This document shows, piece by piece, positions 46,052 through 55,409 of a DNA stretch of 64,000 bases (position 1 is the stretch's first letter; each line of letters begins with the position of its first letter). The position numbers and the translations under genes are program-made. Below the pieces are notes generated by a model, which saw only the letters and a program-made list of their open reading frames with translations, made no database searches and was not told the DNA's origin. The DNA comes from Methylobacterium sp. E-065 (lineage in GTDB: Bacteria > Pseudomonadota > Alphaproteobacteria > Rhizobiales > Beijerinckiaceae). Location: assembly GCF_022829605.1 (NCBI RefSeq), contig NZ_JAKSYD010000153.1, forward strand, positions 1 to 64,000, in the 5' to 3' direction.

Positions 46052-46438
46052 TCAGGCCAGGAGGTGGGCGGCTTCTCCCTGCTGCAACAGCAGCGCCACC
46101 GCCTTCTGATCGAAGGAGACGAAGGTCTCCCCGCCCAGCCATCGGCCTTCATCGGCGAAGTGGCCGCCGGCTTCGAGTAGCATGAGCCCGGCTTCCACGG
46201 CGGGCCGGTTCCTGGCGACGTTCCCGGTATTGAGCAACGCGCGTATCGCAGCCGCCACATCAGCCGTCGCGAGCTTGGCCCCGTCGCGCCGAAGTATCCA
46301 GACCAGTTCACACAGGCACGGCAGTGGCACCGCGATCGAGGCCGCGTCCCGGCGCAGCCTTCGCGCCGCGCGTGTTTGTGCGGGATCGTCGGCCAGAATC
46401 GCTCGCGCCAGCACGTTGGTATCGACGGCGACGTTCAT
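46052..46438 (-). CDS. vapC: VapC-like PIN-domain ribonuclease toxin
   Basis: A 128-residue PIN-domain toxin that would cleave tRNA or rRNA. Acidic active-site residues are all present: Asp6 in MNVAVDTNVLARAIL, Glu in LCELVWILRRDG (~43), Asp in HFADEGRWLGGE (~95) and Asp in TFVSFDQKAVALL (~110). ATG 46438 lies 20 bases after the stop of the upstream antitoxin frame. The antitoxin is frameshifted as read, which would normally be lethal if the toxin is made, so the pair deserves checking. Confidence 0.87.
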   Translation of the reverse strand: MNVAVDTNVLARAILADDPAQTRAARRLRRDAASIAVPLPCLCELVWILRRDGAKLATADVAAAIRALLNTGNVARNRPAVEAGLMLLEAGGHFADEGRWLGGETFVSFDQKAVALLLQQGEAAHLLA

Positions 46439-46458
46439 TCGTCGTCCCGCACGCCGGC

Positions 46459-46700
46459 TCAGCCCGCGGCGGTGATATCGTTCATCGCCTCGATCGTCAG
46501 CAGCTGATCCAGCTTCACTTTGCCGTCCAGGCTATGGAAAAAATCGTCGATGGAGCCGGCGGGCCGGGTCGCCCGCACGCGCAACTCGCCACCCGGCAGT
46601 TTCTCGAAGTTGATTCGCTCCCCGGCTTGACGCCAAGGTGCTGCAACAGGTCACGTGCGAGCGTGATCTGTCCTCTTGCTGTCACCGCGAGGGACGCCAT
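46459..46700 (-). pseudogene. AbrB/MazE-like antitoxin gene with single-base frameshift
   Basis: Frame 1 from ATG 46700 reads MASLAVTARGQITLARDLLQ and HLGVKPG, a swapped-hairpin AbrB N-terminus (VTxRGQITL is the family hallmark). It then shifts. Adding one G in the CCGGGGAG run (46620-46623 on the plus strand) restores ERINFEKLPGGELRVRATRP, AGSIDDFFHSLDGKVKLDQL and LTIEAMNDITAAG with a stop 20 bases before vapC. The repaired protein is 80 residues, the usual size. Sequencing error in a homopolymer, genuine mutation, or recoding are all possible. Confidence 0.8.
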
Positions 46701-46890
46701 CGCGATCTCCAAAGGTCCCACTGTCCGGACTTGAAGGGACGATTCGAGGTTCCGTCAATCCGGACGCGATCGTGACCGGCGACCTCCGCCACTCTCGCGC
46801 GCCACGCCCTACGGCAGAGTGGCCTCCGAAGCCGAAGCGCTGCTGGTCACGTCGCTGCGCTCGCTGAGACGGAGCGTTACTTGAGTCGCC

Positions 46891-47805
46891 TCAGTTCCCC
46901 GCCGTGCGGAACGTGTCGCACGCCTTGGTCTGGCCGCTCTTGTAGCCGGCCGTGAACCAGCGCTGGCGCTGGGCCGAGGAACCGTGGGTGAAGGAATCCG
47001 GCACCACGTAGCCCTGCGAGCGCCGCTGCAGCGCATCGTCGCCGATCTGCGCGGCGGCGTTCAGGGCCTCGTCGATATCGCCCTGATCCAGCTCGGCGTA
47101 CTTGTCGTTGGAGTTCTTGGCCCAGACACCGGCGAGGCAATCGGCCATCAGCTCGATCCGCACCGAGAGGGCATTCGCTTCGGTCTTGCTCGACGCCTGC
47201 TGCTGGCGGGCCTGGACCTTGCCGAGGATGCCGAGCACGTCCTGGACGTGGTGGCCGACCTCGTGGGCGATGACGTACGCGTAGGCGAAATCACCCTTCA
47301 CGCCGAACTTGGTGGCCATCTCCTTGAAGAAGCCGGTATCCAAATAAACCTTCTTGTCGAGCGGGCAGTAGAACGGGCCCATCGCGGCCTGGGCCGAGCC
47401 GCAGCCCGAGCGGGTGCCGCCGGTGTAGAGCACCAGGGTCGTCGGGGTGTATTGCTTGCCGGTCTGCTGCGGCAGGATCTGACTCCACACGTCCTCGGTG
47501 TTGCCGAGGATCTTTGACGCGAACCGGCCGCTCTCGTCGGTGGGCGCCTGGCGCCGCTTGGCCTGCGTCTGCGGATCGGCCGGCTGCTCCTGCTGGCTGT
47601 GACCGCCGCCGATCCGCTCGGCGCCGCCGATCAGGATCGCCGGGTTGATGCCCGTGAAGTAGCTGACGATCAGCAGCACCACGATAGTGCCGATCCCGAG
47701 GCCGCCGGCACCGCCGCCGGGGAAGCCCATGCCGCCACCGCCGCCACCGCCTTCGCCCCGGCGATCCTCGACGTTGTCGGAGCTGCGTAGATCGTCCCAG
47801 CGCAT
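46891..47805 (-). CDS. neutral zinc metallopeptidase, YpfJ/KPN_02809 family
   Basis: A 304-residue membrane-anchored peptidase of unknown substrate. Start MRWDDLRSSDNVEDRRG is highly typical, followed by a Gly-rich loop (~18-35), a single hydrophobic helix (GIGTIVVLLIVSYFTGINPA, ~37-56) and the domain with CGSAQAAMGPFYCPLDKKVY, the zinc motif AYVIAHEVGHHVQDVLGI (HExxH, ~180-195) and RIELMADCLAGVWAK with the third ligand (Glu or Asp). ATG 47805 fits the family start. No operon partners. Confidence 0.93.
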   Translation of the reverse strand: MRWDDLRSSDNVEDRRGEGGGGGGGMGFPGGGAGGLGIGTIVVLLIVSYFTGINPAILIGGAERIGGGHSQQEQPADPQTQAKRRQAPTDESGRFASKILGNTEDVWSQILPQQTGKQYTPTTLVLYTGGTRSGCGSAQAAMGPFYCPLDKKVYLDTGFFKEMATKFGVKGDFAYAYVIAHEVGHHVQDVLGILGKVQARQQQASSKTEANALSVRIELMADCLAGVWAKNSNDKYAELDQGDIDEALNAAAQIGDDALQRRSQGYVVPDSFTHGSSAQRQRWFTAGYKSGQTKACDTFRTAGN

Positions 47806-47948
47806 GGTCGGGTCCCGCTATCGGTGCTGCGCCGGCCGCCGCGGGCGGGACGCAAGGTGTCGTGCGTCGTCCTGTCCGGACGGCGGCGAACCGCCGGCGG
47901 GAACGAAACTCTAATGGCGGGAGGGGAGAGCCGGTTCCGCTTCCGCGG

Positions 47949-48842
47949 TCAAGCTGTCCCGTCGATGAGCGCGCGCAGGGCGCGGAAGTCCCGCCACGCC
48001 AGCCGCTTCTGCACCGGCTGGCGCAACAGGAAGGCCGGATGGAGCGTGGCGAGCAGCTTCACCTCACGATTCGGCAACGTGTACGGGAACAGCCGGCCGC
48101 GGGTGCGGAGAATGCCGTCCTTGGACCCGGTCAGCGTCTGGGTGGCGGGCGCGCCCAGGCAGACGATGATATCGGGATCGACCAGCTCGATCTGCCGCTC
48201 CACGAAGGGCCGGCACACCGCCACCTCCTGGGGGGTCGGGTTGCGGTTGCCCGGCGGCCGCCAGGGCACGATGTTGCCGATATAGGCGCTGGTCCGGTCG
48301 AGCCCGACCGCCTTCATCATCTTGTCGAGGAGCTGGCCCGAGCGGCCCATGAACGGCTTGCCGATCCGGTCCTCGTCGGCCCCCGGCGCCTCGCCGAGAA
48401 ACATCACCCGCGCCTCCGGATTGCCGTCGCCAAAGACGAGGTTCTTGGCGGTGAAGCGCAGCGGGCAGGCATCGAAATCCGCGAGGATCCGCTCCAGCTC
48501 CACCAGCGACTTGGCTTGGCGCGCCCGGACGCGGGCGTCGCTCGCGGCCTCGTCGGGCTGGGCGCTGGCGGCCCGACCGAAGGTGCGCGGCGCCACGACG
48601 GGCGGCGGGGCGCCGGGGGGTGGCACGAGGCTGTTGGCCACCGCGACGACCGGCGGCTCCACGGCCCGGGGCGGCGCGGCTCTGCGCGGGGCGCGCAGGG
48701 TCGGTGCGGGTGAGTCCGGCTCGCCGAAGCGGTCGTGCGGCTGCTCGTCGAGCGCCGCGTCGGCCCCGGCCTCCACGTGGAAGTCGAGATAGGCGATCAG
48801 GTCGGCTTGCGCGTCGGAGGGGCTCGGCATCAGAGACATCAT
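47949..48842 (-). CDS. uracil-DNA glycosylase, family 4-like with long N-terminal extension
   Basis: Base-excision repair glycosylase that removes uracil from DNA. The 297-residue product has a ~115-residue Ala/Pro-rich N-terminus, then the core: KNLVFGDGNPEARVMFLGEAPGADEDRI (motif A, GEAPG-x-DE), PFMGRSGQLLDKMM, NIVPWRPPGNRNPTPQEVAVC and LATLHPAFLLRQP (motif B with His). Family 4 enzymes normally have four cysteines for a 4Fe-4S cluster; only DACPL and EVAVCRP seem to keep theirs, the other two positions being Phe and Trp. ATG 48842, 48839 or 48830 are possible starts. Confidence 0.9.
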   Translation of the reverse strand: MMSLMPSPSDAQADLIAYLDFHVEAGADAALDEQPHDRFGEPDSPAPTLRAPRRAAPPRAVEPPVVAVANSLVPPPGAPPPVVAPRTFGRAASAQPDEAASDARVRARQAKSLVELERILADFDACPLRFTAKNLVFGDGNPEARVMFLGEAPGADEDRIGKPFMGRSGQLLDKMMKAVGLDRTSAYIGNIVPWRPPGNRNPTPQEVAVCRPFVERQIELVDPDIIVCLGAPATQTLTGSKDGILRTRGRLFPYTLPNREVKLLATLHPAFLLRQPVQKRLAWRDFRALRALIDGTA

Positions 48843-48944
48843 GTGGGATTGCCGGGGCCTGTGGACAACTTTTGAAACGGGCCGGCCCCCAAGGACTTGC
48901 GTGACCGAAGGGCGCAGGGCCGGCGTCCGGAGACACGAATCGTC

Positions 48945-49075
48945 CAACCCACCCCCCCATCGTGAGGTGCCGGAGCGCAGCGCAGGTCTCGAAGGAGCCC
49001 TCCAGCGGTCTCGCGATCCCTGGAGCCCTCCTTCGAGGCCCGCTGCGCGGTCACCTCAGGATGAGGGGGGTGAAG
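48945..49075. repeat. long palindromic intergenic repeat (family B, copy 2)
   Basis: Contains CCATCGTGAGGTGCC and its near-complement CACCTCAGGATGAGGG as outer arms, and GTCTCGAAGGAGCCCTCCAG with CTGGAGCCCTCCTTCGAGG as inner arms. The inner half matches the copy at 11133-11275 closely. It lies between divergent udg and the ETF-QO gene. Confidence 0.78.
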
Positions 49076-49236
49076 TGAGAGTGCCCCGGTACGCCCTCCG
49101 GTGCGGCAAAGGGAACTTTGCCTTGAGCTTGAGCGTCGGCAACTTGCCTTTCTAGCTTGGAATCGCTTGAGACGGCAGAAGGAACGCCGGCCCGGCGATG
49201 AATCGGGTCCTGAAACAAAGAAAAGGAGAGGCGAGG

Positions 49237-50910
49237 ATGGCGCTGCCCGAACGCGAGAGCATGGATTTCGACGTGGTCGTGGTCGGCGCCGGCCCGGCCG
49301 GGCTCGCCACCGCGATCCGCCTGAAGCAGCGCGCCGCCGAGATCGGCGAGGAGATCTCCGTCGTCGTCGTCGAGAAGGGCTCGGAGGTCGGCGCCCACAT
49401 CCTGTCCGGGGCGGTGGTCGATCCGATCGGCCTCGACCGGCTGCTGCCCGAGTGGCGCCAGGACCCGGAGCGTCCGCTCAAGACGGAGGTCCAGCGCGAC
49501 GAGTTCATGATGCTCACCAAGAACAGCGGCATCACCCTGCCGAACCTGTTCTTCCCCAAGTTCATGTCGAACCACGGCAACTTCGTCGGCTCACTCTCGA
49601 ACACGTGCAAGTATCTGGGCGCCCAGGCCGAGGCGCTCGGCGTCGAGATCTACCCGGGCTTCCCGGCCTCCGAGGTGCTGTTCGACGCGAACGGCGCCGT
49701 GGCGGGCATCGCCACGGGCGATCTCGGCATCGGCAAGTCGGGCGAGCCGCGCGACGACTACACCCGCGGCATGGAGTTGCGCGGCAAGTACACGGTGTTC
49801 GGCGAGGGCGCCCGGGGCAACCTGACCAAGGGGTTGATCCAGCGCTTCTCGCTCAACCGGCACAGCGACCACTTCAAGTACGGGCTGGGCGTGAAGGAGC
49901 TGTGGCAGCTCGCGCCCGGCAAGTTCGAGCCGGGGCTGGTGCAGCACACGATGGGCTGGCCGCTGCCCAACCGGGCCGGCGGCGGCTCTTGGCTCTACCA
50001 TTTCGACGACCACCTGCTTTCGGTCGGCTTCGTCACGCACCTGAACTACGAGAACCCGACCCTGTCGCCGTTCGAGGAGTTCCAGCGCTTCAAGACCCAC
50101 CCGATGATCGCCGAGACGTTTGAGGGCGCCAAGCGCATCGGCTACGGCGCGCGGGCCATCATGGAGGGCGGCTGGCAATCGGTGCCCAAGCTGGTCTTCC
50201 CCGGCGGCTGCCTGGTCGGTTGCTCGGCGGGCTTCGTGAACGTGCCGCGGATCAAGGGCTCGCACAACGCGATCCTGTCCGGGATGCAGGCGGCCGACGC
50301 CATCGCGGATGCGCTCAAGGCCGGCCGCGCGGGCGACGAGCTCACCGCCTACGAGGCCGGCTGGCGCGAGAGCCCGATCGGGCAGGACCTCAAGGCCGTG
50401 CGCAACGTCAAGCCGCTCTGGTCCAAGTACGGCACGCTGGTCGGCGTTGGGCTCGGCGGGATCGACATGTGGGCGACCACGATCCTCGGCGCCTCGCCGT
50501 TCGGCACGCTCAAGCACGGCAAGCCGGATCACGCCTGCCTCAAGCCGCTCTCCGAGGTGACGCCGATCACCTACCCGAAGCCCGACGGCAAGCTGACCTT
50601 CGACCGGCTCTCCTCGGTCTACCTGTCGAACACCAACCACGAGGAGGACCAGCCGCCCCACCTCAAGGTCCGCGACCTGGAGCTGCAGAAGCACTCCGAG
50701 CACGACATCTACGGTGGCCCCTCGTCCCGCTACTGCCCGGCGGGCGTCTACGAGTGGGTGGAGGATGCCGCGGCGAGCGACGGCGTGCGCTACCAGATCA
50801 ACGCGCAGAACTGCGTCCACTGCAAGACCTGCGATATCAAGGACCCGAACCAGAACATCGACTGGGTGACGCCGGAGGGGCCGGGCGGGCCGAACTATCC
50901 GAATATGTGA
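49237..50910 (+). CDS. electron-transfer flavoprotein-ubiquinone oxidoreductase
   Basis: Inner-membrane FAD and 4Fe-4S enzyme passing electrons from ETF (fatty-acid, amino-acid and some C1 oxidations) to ubiquinone. The 557-residue product has the FAD loop FDVVVVGAGPAGLATAIRLK (~11-30), VEKGSEVGAHILSGAVVDP, GCSAGFVNVPRIKGSHNA, and the C-terminal cluster: SSRYCPAGVYEW with NCVHCKTCDIKDPNQNIDW supplying four Cys. ATG 49237 follows AAGGAGAGG; the upstream ATG 49198 would begin in non-conserved DNA. The etfAB genes are not in the window. Confidence 0.96.
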   Translation: MALPERESMDFDVVVVGAGPAGLATAIRLKQRAAEIGEEISVVVVEKGSEVGAHILSGAVVDPIGLDRLLPEWRQDPERPLKTEVQRDEFMMLTKNSGITLPNLFFPKFMSNHGNFVGSLSNTCKYLGAQAEALGVEIYPGFPASEVLFDANGAVAGIATGDLGIGKSGEPRDDYTRGMELRGKYTVFGEGARGNLTKGLIQRFSLNRHSDHFKYGLGVKELWQLAPGKFEPGLVQHTMGWPLPNRAGGGSWLYHFDDHLLSVGFVTHLNYENPTLSPFEEFQRFKTHPMIAETFEGAKRIGYGARAIMEGGWQSVPKLVFPGGCLVGCSAGFVNVPRIKGSHNAILSGMQAADAIADALKAGRAGDELTAYEAGWRESPIGQDLKAVRNVKPLWSKYGTLVGVGLGGIDMWATTILGASPFGTLKHGKPDHACLKPLSEVTPITYPKPDGKLTFDRLSSVYLSNTNHEEDQPPHLKVRDLELQKHSEHDIYGGPSSRYCPAGVYEWVEDAAASDGVRYQINAQNCVHCKTCDIKDPNQNIDWVTPEGPGGPNYPNM

Positions 50911-51037
50911 GGGGCTGATCGAAGGCGGCGATGAAGGCCGGGCGCGTTCCGGGCCCGTGCGGTGACGAACTGGCCCGGAATACGATGCCGTAGCGATCCT
51001 GACCGAGCGACATGGCGGGTTCCTGATCCCCCGCGCG

Positions 51038-51256
51038 TTGATCGAGCCCCTGCGTGAGGTCGATATCCCCGCCTTGTCACGTCTTGAGCTCTGGCCGGGA
51101 GGAGCCGCCTTCGAGATCGCGGATCTCGACATTCACGTGAGCGTACACGGGCTTTTGACGACCGTGCTGCCGGCTATGATTCCGTCGGAGATCTTGTCGG
51201 GTCTGCTCGGCGAGCGGGGCGGGCGTCCACGGAACCCAGCGCCCGAGCCCGCCTGA
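51038..51256 (+). CDS. DUF2442-like small protein, probably 5'-shortened
   Basis: Reads MIEPLREVDIPALSRLELWP, then AAFEIADLDIHVSVHGLLTT and a tail ending LGERGGRPRNPAPEPA. The pattern of a beta-rich core with a Gly-Gly-Arg-Pro-Arg tail resembles DUF2442-type antitoxin-like proteins. TTG 51038 is the only start in this annotation, but the same frame stays open back to about 50965 and contains LTERHGGFLIPRAL, which fits the family start better. No ATG precedes it, so the gene may be decayed. No partner toxin is seen. Confidence 0.45.
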   Translation: MIEPLREVDIPALSRLELWPGGAAFEIADLDIHVSVHGLLTTVLPAMIPSEILSGLLGERGGRPRNPAPEPA

Positions 51257-51397
51257 ACCAGTCTCCCCCCGCGCCATCCTTTCGCCTTGCGGGGCTGGCG
51301 GGATGGGTTCAGTGTCCCCGACGCTTTTTCGGGGATAACCCGCCATTCTCGCGCCCGGCCTCTTGGTCGGTCGGCGCCCAGGAGCCGCGATCGGTTC

Positions 51398-53266
51398 ATG
51401 ATGACATCACGCGCCCGCCGGAGCGTCTCGGCGCTCGCCCTGCTGCTGGCCGCAGGTCTGCCGCAGACCGTGCTTGCCGCGCAGCCGAAGGAATCGACCC
51501 CGATCCTCGACTACGAGCCCGCGGATTCGCTCGAGGGCAACTTCCTCTCCGCCTACATCGCGGGCGCCGCCCGGGACACGGCGGCGGCCGCGACCTTCTA
51601 CCGCGAGGCGGTCAAGGCCGACCCGCGCAATGCGGAGCTGGTCGAGCGCGCGTTCATCTCGCTGCTGGCCGACGGCGCCCTGCCGGACGCGTTCCGCACC
51701 GCCGAGAAGCTGATCGCCCGCGATCCGACGAACGGGCTCGCCAACCTCTCCCTCGGGGTGCGCCAGATCAAGGCCGGCCAGTGGGCCGCCGCCCGCCAGA
51801 ATTTTTCGCGCAGCGGCCGGGGCGCGGCGACCGATCTCACCGCCACGCTGCTGACCGCCTGGTCGTACGCGGGGGCGGGTGATGGCAAGAAGGCGCTGGA
51901 GACCGTCAACAAGCTCCGGGGCGAGCGCTACTACAACACCTTCCGCGACTACCATGCCGGCCTGATCGCCTCGGTGACCGGCGACAACGCCGAGGCCGAG
52001 CGGCGCCTCAAGGCGGCCTACGAGGCCGACCGCAACACCCTGCGCATCGTCGATGCCTATGCCCGGATGGAGGCGAGCCTCGGCCGCACCGATCTCGCGA
52101 TCCAGGCCTATTCGGACTTCGACCAGCTCTCGCCCCGCCACCCGCTGGTGCGCGACGCCCTCGACAAGCTGAAGGAGGGCAAGCCCCTCACGCGGCTGAT
52201 CGGCACTGCCCAGGAAGGCGCCGCCGAGGTGCTGTACGGGCTGGGCTCGGCGGGCTCGACGCAGGGCGACGAGCTGCCCGCCGTGATCTACCTGCGCCTC
52301 GCCCTCTACCTCGCCCCCGACCACGCGCTCGCCCGGCTGACGCTGGCCGACACGCTCGACCGGATGAAGCAGCCCGAGCGCGCCAACGAGGCCTACGCGC
52401 AGATCCCCGCGATCTCCCCGCTCAAGCTCAACGCCGACATTCAGGTCGGCCTGAACCTGGAGCAGATGGGCAAGGGCGACGAGGCGCTGGAGCACCTCGA
52501 CGCCACCATGAAGGCGCATCCCGACGACATCGACGTGATCACCGCGCTCGGCAACGTCCAGCGCGCGCGCAAGAAGTACGAGGAGGCGGCCGCCACCTAC
52601 ACCCGCGCCATCGACCTGATCGGCAACCGGCCGCAATCGAACTACTGGACGACCTACTACTTCCGCGGCACCGCCTACGAGCGGGCCAAGCAATGGCCGA
52701 AGGCCGAGGCCGACCTGAAGAAGGCGCTGGCCCTGGTGCCGGCCAGCCAGCCGGCCGCCAAGGCACAGGTGATGAACTACCTCGGCTATTCCTGGGTCGA
52801 CCAGAACACCAACATCGACGAGGCGTTCAAGCTGCTGCAGCAGGCGGTCGATACCAGTCCCCGGGACGGTATGATCGTCGACAGCCTCGGCTGGGCCTAT
52901 TACCGCCTCGGCCGCTGGGACGACGCGGTGCGCGAGCTGGAGAAGGCGGTCGAGCTGAAGCCGGGCGACCCGACCATCAACGACCATCTGGGCGACGCCT
53001 ATTGGCGCGCGGGCCGGCGGCTGGAGGGCAAGTTCCAGTGGCAGCACGCCAAGGACCTGAACCCCGAGCCGGACGACCTCACCCAGATCAACGCGAAGCT
53101 CAAGGACGGCCTGCCCGACATCGAGAAGCCGACCGCCACGGCCGAGACCGTGCCGGCCCCGGTCGCCGCCCCGCACAGCGCCGAGAACCCCGAATTGCCC
53201 AAGGGCGCGCCGCAGCCGCACGAGGCACCGGGCGCAGCCGACAAGGCGAAGAAGTCAGGGGGGTGA
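51398..53266 (+). CDS. secreted TPR-repeat protein
   Basis: A 622-residue exported protein. Signal peptide RSVSALALLLAAGLPQTVLAA (cleavage near 28). Most of the length is tetratricopeptide-type helix pairs: for example AAAATFYREAVKADPRNAEL (~50-70), IYLRLALYLAPDHALARLTL (~305), NVQRARKKYEEAAATYTRAI (~385) and DDAVRELEKAVELKPGDPTI (~510). A Pro/Ala-rich acidic tail closes it. TPR proteins in this position next to ETF-QO occur in relatives; role likely envelope or outer-membrane assembly. No partner identified. ATG 51398 places the signal correctly. Confidence 0.85.
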   Translation: MMTSRARRSVSALALLLAAGLPQTVLAAQPKESTPILDYEPADSLEGNFLSAYIAGAARDTAAAATFYREAVKADPRNAELVERAFISLLADGALPDAFRTAEKLIARDPTNGLANLSLGVRQIKAGQWAAARQNFSRSGRGAATDLTATLLTAWSYAGAGDGKKALETVNKLRGERYYNTFRDYHAGLIASVTGDNAEAERRLKAAYEADRNTLRIVDAYARMEASLGRTDLAIQAYSDFDQLSPRHPLVRDALDKLKEGKPLTRLIGTAQEGAAEVLYGLGSAGSTQGDELPAVIYLRLALYLAPDHALARLTLADTLDRMKQPERANEAYAQIPAISPLKLNADIQVGLNLEQMGKGDEALEHLDATMKAHPDDIDVITALGNVQRARKKYEEAAATYTRAIDLIGNRPQSNYWTTYYFRGTAYERAKQWPKAEADLKKALALVPASQPAAKAQVMNYLGYSWVDQNTNIDEAFKLLQQAVDTSPRDGMIVDSLGWAYYRLGRWDDAVRELEKAVELKPGDPTINDHLGDAYWRAGRRLEGKFQWQHAKDLNPEPDDLTQINAKLKDGLPDIEKPTATAETVPAPVAAPHSAENPELPKGAPQPHEAPGAADKAKKSGG

Positions 53267-53609
53267 GTCCGGCGCACAGCTCGGTGCTCTCCCTCCCCCC
53301 TTTGCGGGGGAGGGGGTGACGCGGAGCCGTTCGTGCCTCTCCTCCAACGGAGATGTGTGAATCCGATAGGCCGCAGCGGGGGGAGGGAGAGCGCGCGTGA
53401 CAGCGGACTTGGGCATAAACCTGCGCTGATGGTGCTCCGCCTCGACAAAGGTATTTTGTCGCCCACCTCATAAAAATCGACGCGCATTTCCTGTCCGTTT
53501 GACGCACACTGCGCAGCCGTTCGCGGGCGGCCGCCCGCACGGTTGGACACATCCGCACGGCAACAGCCGGCGGCGGGCTCCGAGCCCGCAACTCAGCGAG
53601 GGAACGCCC
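53267..53609. other. intergenic region between TPR gene and fhs
   Basis: 343 bases without a gene. The first half holds the MITE-like element. The second half (53395-53609) is likely the fhs promoter and leader; it includes AGGTATTTTGTCGCC and an AT-richer patch CATAAAAATCG near 53470. No riboswitch-like structure was recognised. Confidence 0.45.
53287..53391. repeat. MITE-like element with 14-bp terminal inverted repeats
   Basis: Ends are perfect inverted repeats: CTCTCCCTCCCCCC (53287-53300) and GGGGGGAGGGAGAG (53378-53391), 105 bp overall. The inside has GCGGGGGAGGGGGTGACGCG and CCTCTCCTCCAACGGAG, but no coding capacity. Could be a non-autonomous transposon relic or a REP-type hairpin (BIME). 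No clear target-site duplication. Confidence 0.6.
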
Positions 53610-55283
53610 ATGCCGTCAGACATCGAGATCGCCCGCGCCGCGACCCTGAAGCCGATCGCGCAGGTCGCGGAAAAGCTCGGCATCCCGGATGACGCGCTCC
53701 ACAATTACGGCAAGCACATCGCCAAGATCGACCACGGCTACATCGCCGGGCTGGAGAGCCGGAAATCCGGCAAGCTCGTGCTGGTCACCGCGATTTCGCC
53801 GACGCCCGCGGGCGAGGGCAAGACCACCACCACGGTGGGCCTGGGCGACGCCCTGAACCGGATCGGCGCCAAGACCATGATCTGCCTGCGCGAGCCCTCG
53901 CTCGGGCCGTGCTTCGGCATGAAGGGCGGGGCGGCCGGCGGCGGCAAGGCCCAGGTCGTGCCGATGGAGCAGATCAACCTGCACTTCACCGGCGACTTCC
54001 ACGCCATCACGGCGGCCCACAGCCTCGCGGCCGCGCTGATCGACAACCACGTCTATTGGGCCAACGAGCTCAACATCGACGTGCGCCGCATCCACTGGCG
54101 CCGCGTGGTCGACATGAACGACCGGGCGCTCCGCCAGATCACCCAGTCGCTGGGCGGCGTCGCCAACGGTTTCCCGCGGGAGGACGGATTCGACATCACG
54201 GTGGCGTCCGAGGTGATGGCGGTGTTCTGTCTCGCCAAGGATCTGGCCGATCTGGAGGAGCGCCTCGGCCGGATCGTCATCGCCGAGACCCGCGATCGCA
54301 AGCTCGTCACGCTGAAGGACGTGAAGGCCACCGGCGCCATGACGGTGCTGCTCAAGGACGCCCTGCAGCCGAACCTCGTGCAGACGCTGGAGGGCAACCC
54401 GGCGCTGATCCATGGCGGCCCCTTCGCCAACATCGCCCATGGCTGCAACTCGGTGATCGCCACCCGGGCCGGCCTGCGGCTCGCCGACTACACGGTGACG
54501 GAAGCCGGCTTCGGCGCCGATCTGGGCGCTGAGAAGTTCCTGGACATCAAGTGCCGGCAGGCGGGGCTGACCCCCTCGGCGGTGGTGGTGGTGGCGACCG
54601 TCCGCGCCCTCAAAATGCATGGCGGTGTCGACAAGAAGAACCTCGGTGGTGAGAACATCGACGCCCTGGAGAAGGGCTTTGCCAACCTCGCCCGGCACGT
54701 CACCAACCTGCGCGGCTTCGGCTTGCCGGTCGTGGTCGGCGTCAACCACTTCTACGCCGACACCGATGCCGAGCACGCCAAGCTCAAGGAGCTGTGCCGT
54801 GAGCGGCTCGACGTCGAGGCGATCACCTGCCGCCATTGGGCGGAGGGCGGGGCCGGCGCCGAGGAACTGGCCCGCGCCGTGGTGAAACTCGCCGAGGCCG
54901 AGCCGGCACCGATCCGCCACGCCTACGAGACCGAGGCGCCGCTCTCCGAAAAAATCCGGGCGATCGCCACCAAGCTCTACGGCGCCGCCGACATCCAGAT
55001 CGAGTCCAAGGCCGCCGGCAAGCTCGCCGCCTTCGAGAAGGATGGCTACGGGAACCTGCCGATCTGCATGGCCAAGACCCAGTACTCGTTCTCCACCGAC
55101 CCGACCCTGATGGGCGCCCCCGAGGGCCACATCGTCGGCGTGCGCGACGTCCGGCTCTCGGCCGGCGCCGGCTTCGTGGTGGCGATCTGCGGGGAGATCA
55201 TGACCATGCCGGGCCTGCCCCGGGTGCCCGCGGCCGACACGATCCGGCTGGACGCCAACGGGCAGATCGACGGGCTGTTCTAG
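53610..55283 (+). CDS. fhs: formate-tetrahydrofolate ligase
   Basis: ATP-dependent ligation of formate to tetrahydrofolate; in Methylobacterium (FtfL) it links formate to serine-cycle assimilation. The 557-residue enzyme has [20 protein letters not shown] with the P-loop-like GEGKTTTT (~63-75), [74 protein letters not shown] and [18 protein letters not shown] 53610 follows AGGGA. Typical full length. Downstream copy of family A repeat separates it from the convergent deaminase gene. Confidence 0.97.
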   Translation: MPSDIEIARAATLKPIAQVAEKLGIPDDALHNYGKHIAKIDHGYIAGLESRKSGKLVLVTAISPTPAGEGKTTTTVGLGDALNRIGAKTMICLREPSLGPCFGMKGGAAGGGKAQVVPMEQINLHFTGDFHAITAAHSLAAALIDNHVYWANELNIDVRRIHWRRVVDMNDRALRQITQSLGGVANGFPREDGFDITVASEVMAVFCLAKDLADLEERLGRIVIAETRDRKLVTLKDVKATGAMTVLLKDALQPNLVQTLEGNPALIHGGPFANIAHGCNSVIATRAGLRLADYTVTEAGFGADLGAEKFLDIKCRQAGLTPSAVVVVATVRALKMHGGVDKKNLGGENIDALEKGFANLARHVTNLRGFGLPVVVGVNHFYADTDAEHAKLKELCRERLDVEAITCRHWAEGGAGAEELARAVVKLAEAEPAPIRHAYETEAPLSEKIRAIATKLYGAADIQIESKAAGKLAAFEKDGYGNLPICMAKTQYSFSTDPTLMGAPEGHIVGVRDVRLSAGAGFVVAICGEIMTMPGLPRVPAADTIRLDANGQIDGLF

Positions 55284-55339
55284 GGATCACGCGCGGCCTT
55301 CACCAAGGTTGGCTCAGGCCGCGCGGGACCATCCCAGGA

Positions 55340-55409
55340 GTTCAGCGAAACAATCCGCAGGGCTCTACCCTGCACCTGCAAAAGGTCGAAGACCTTGTGA
55401 AACCAGGCT
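55340..55409. repeat. intergenic hairpin repeat (family A, copy 7, short)
   Basis: GCAGGGCTCTACCCTGC and AAAAGGTCGAAGACCTTG hairpins followed by TGAAACCAGG, the standard end of the family. It lies between convergent fhs and the deaminase gene. Confidence 0.7.

Noticed and set aside
48858..48866. DnaA-box-like TGTGGACAA
   Set aside because: Single copy with one mismatch; no cluster of boxes, no AT-rich unwinding element, so not an origin.
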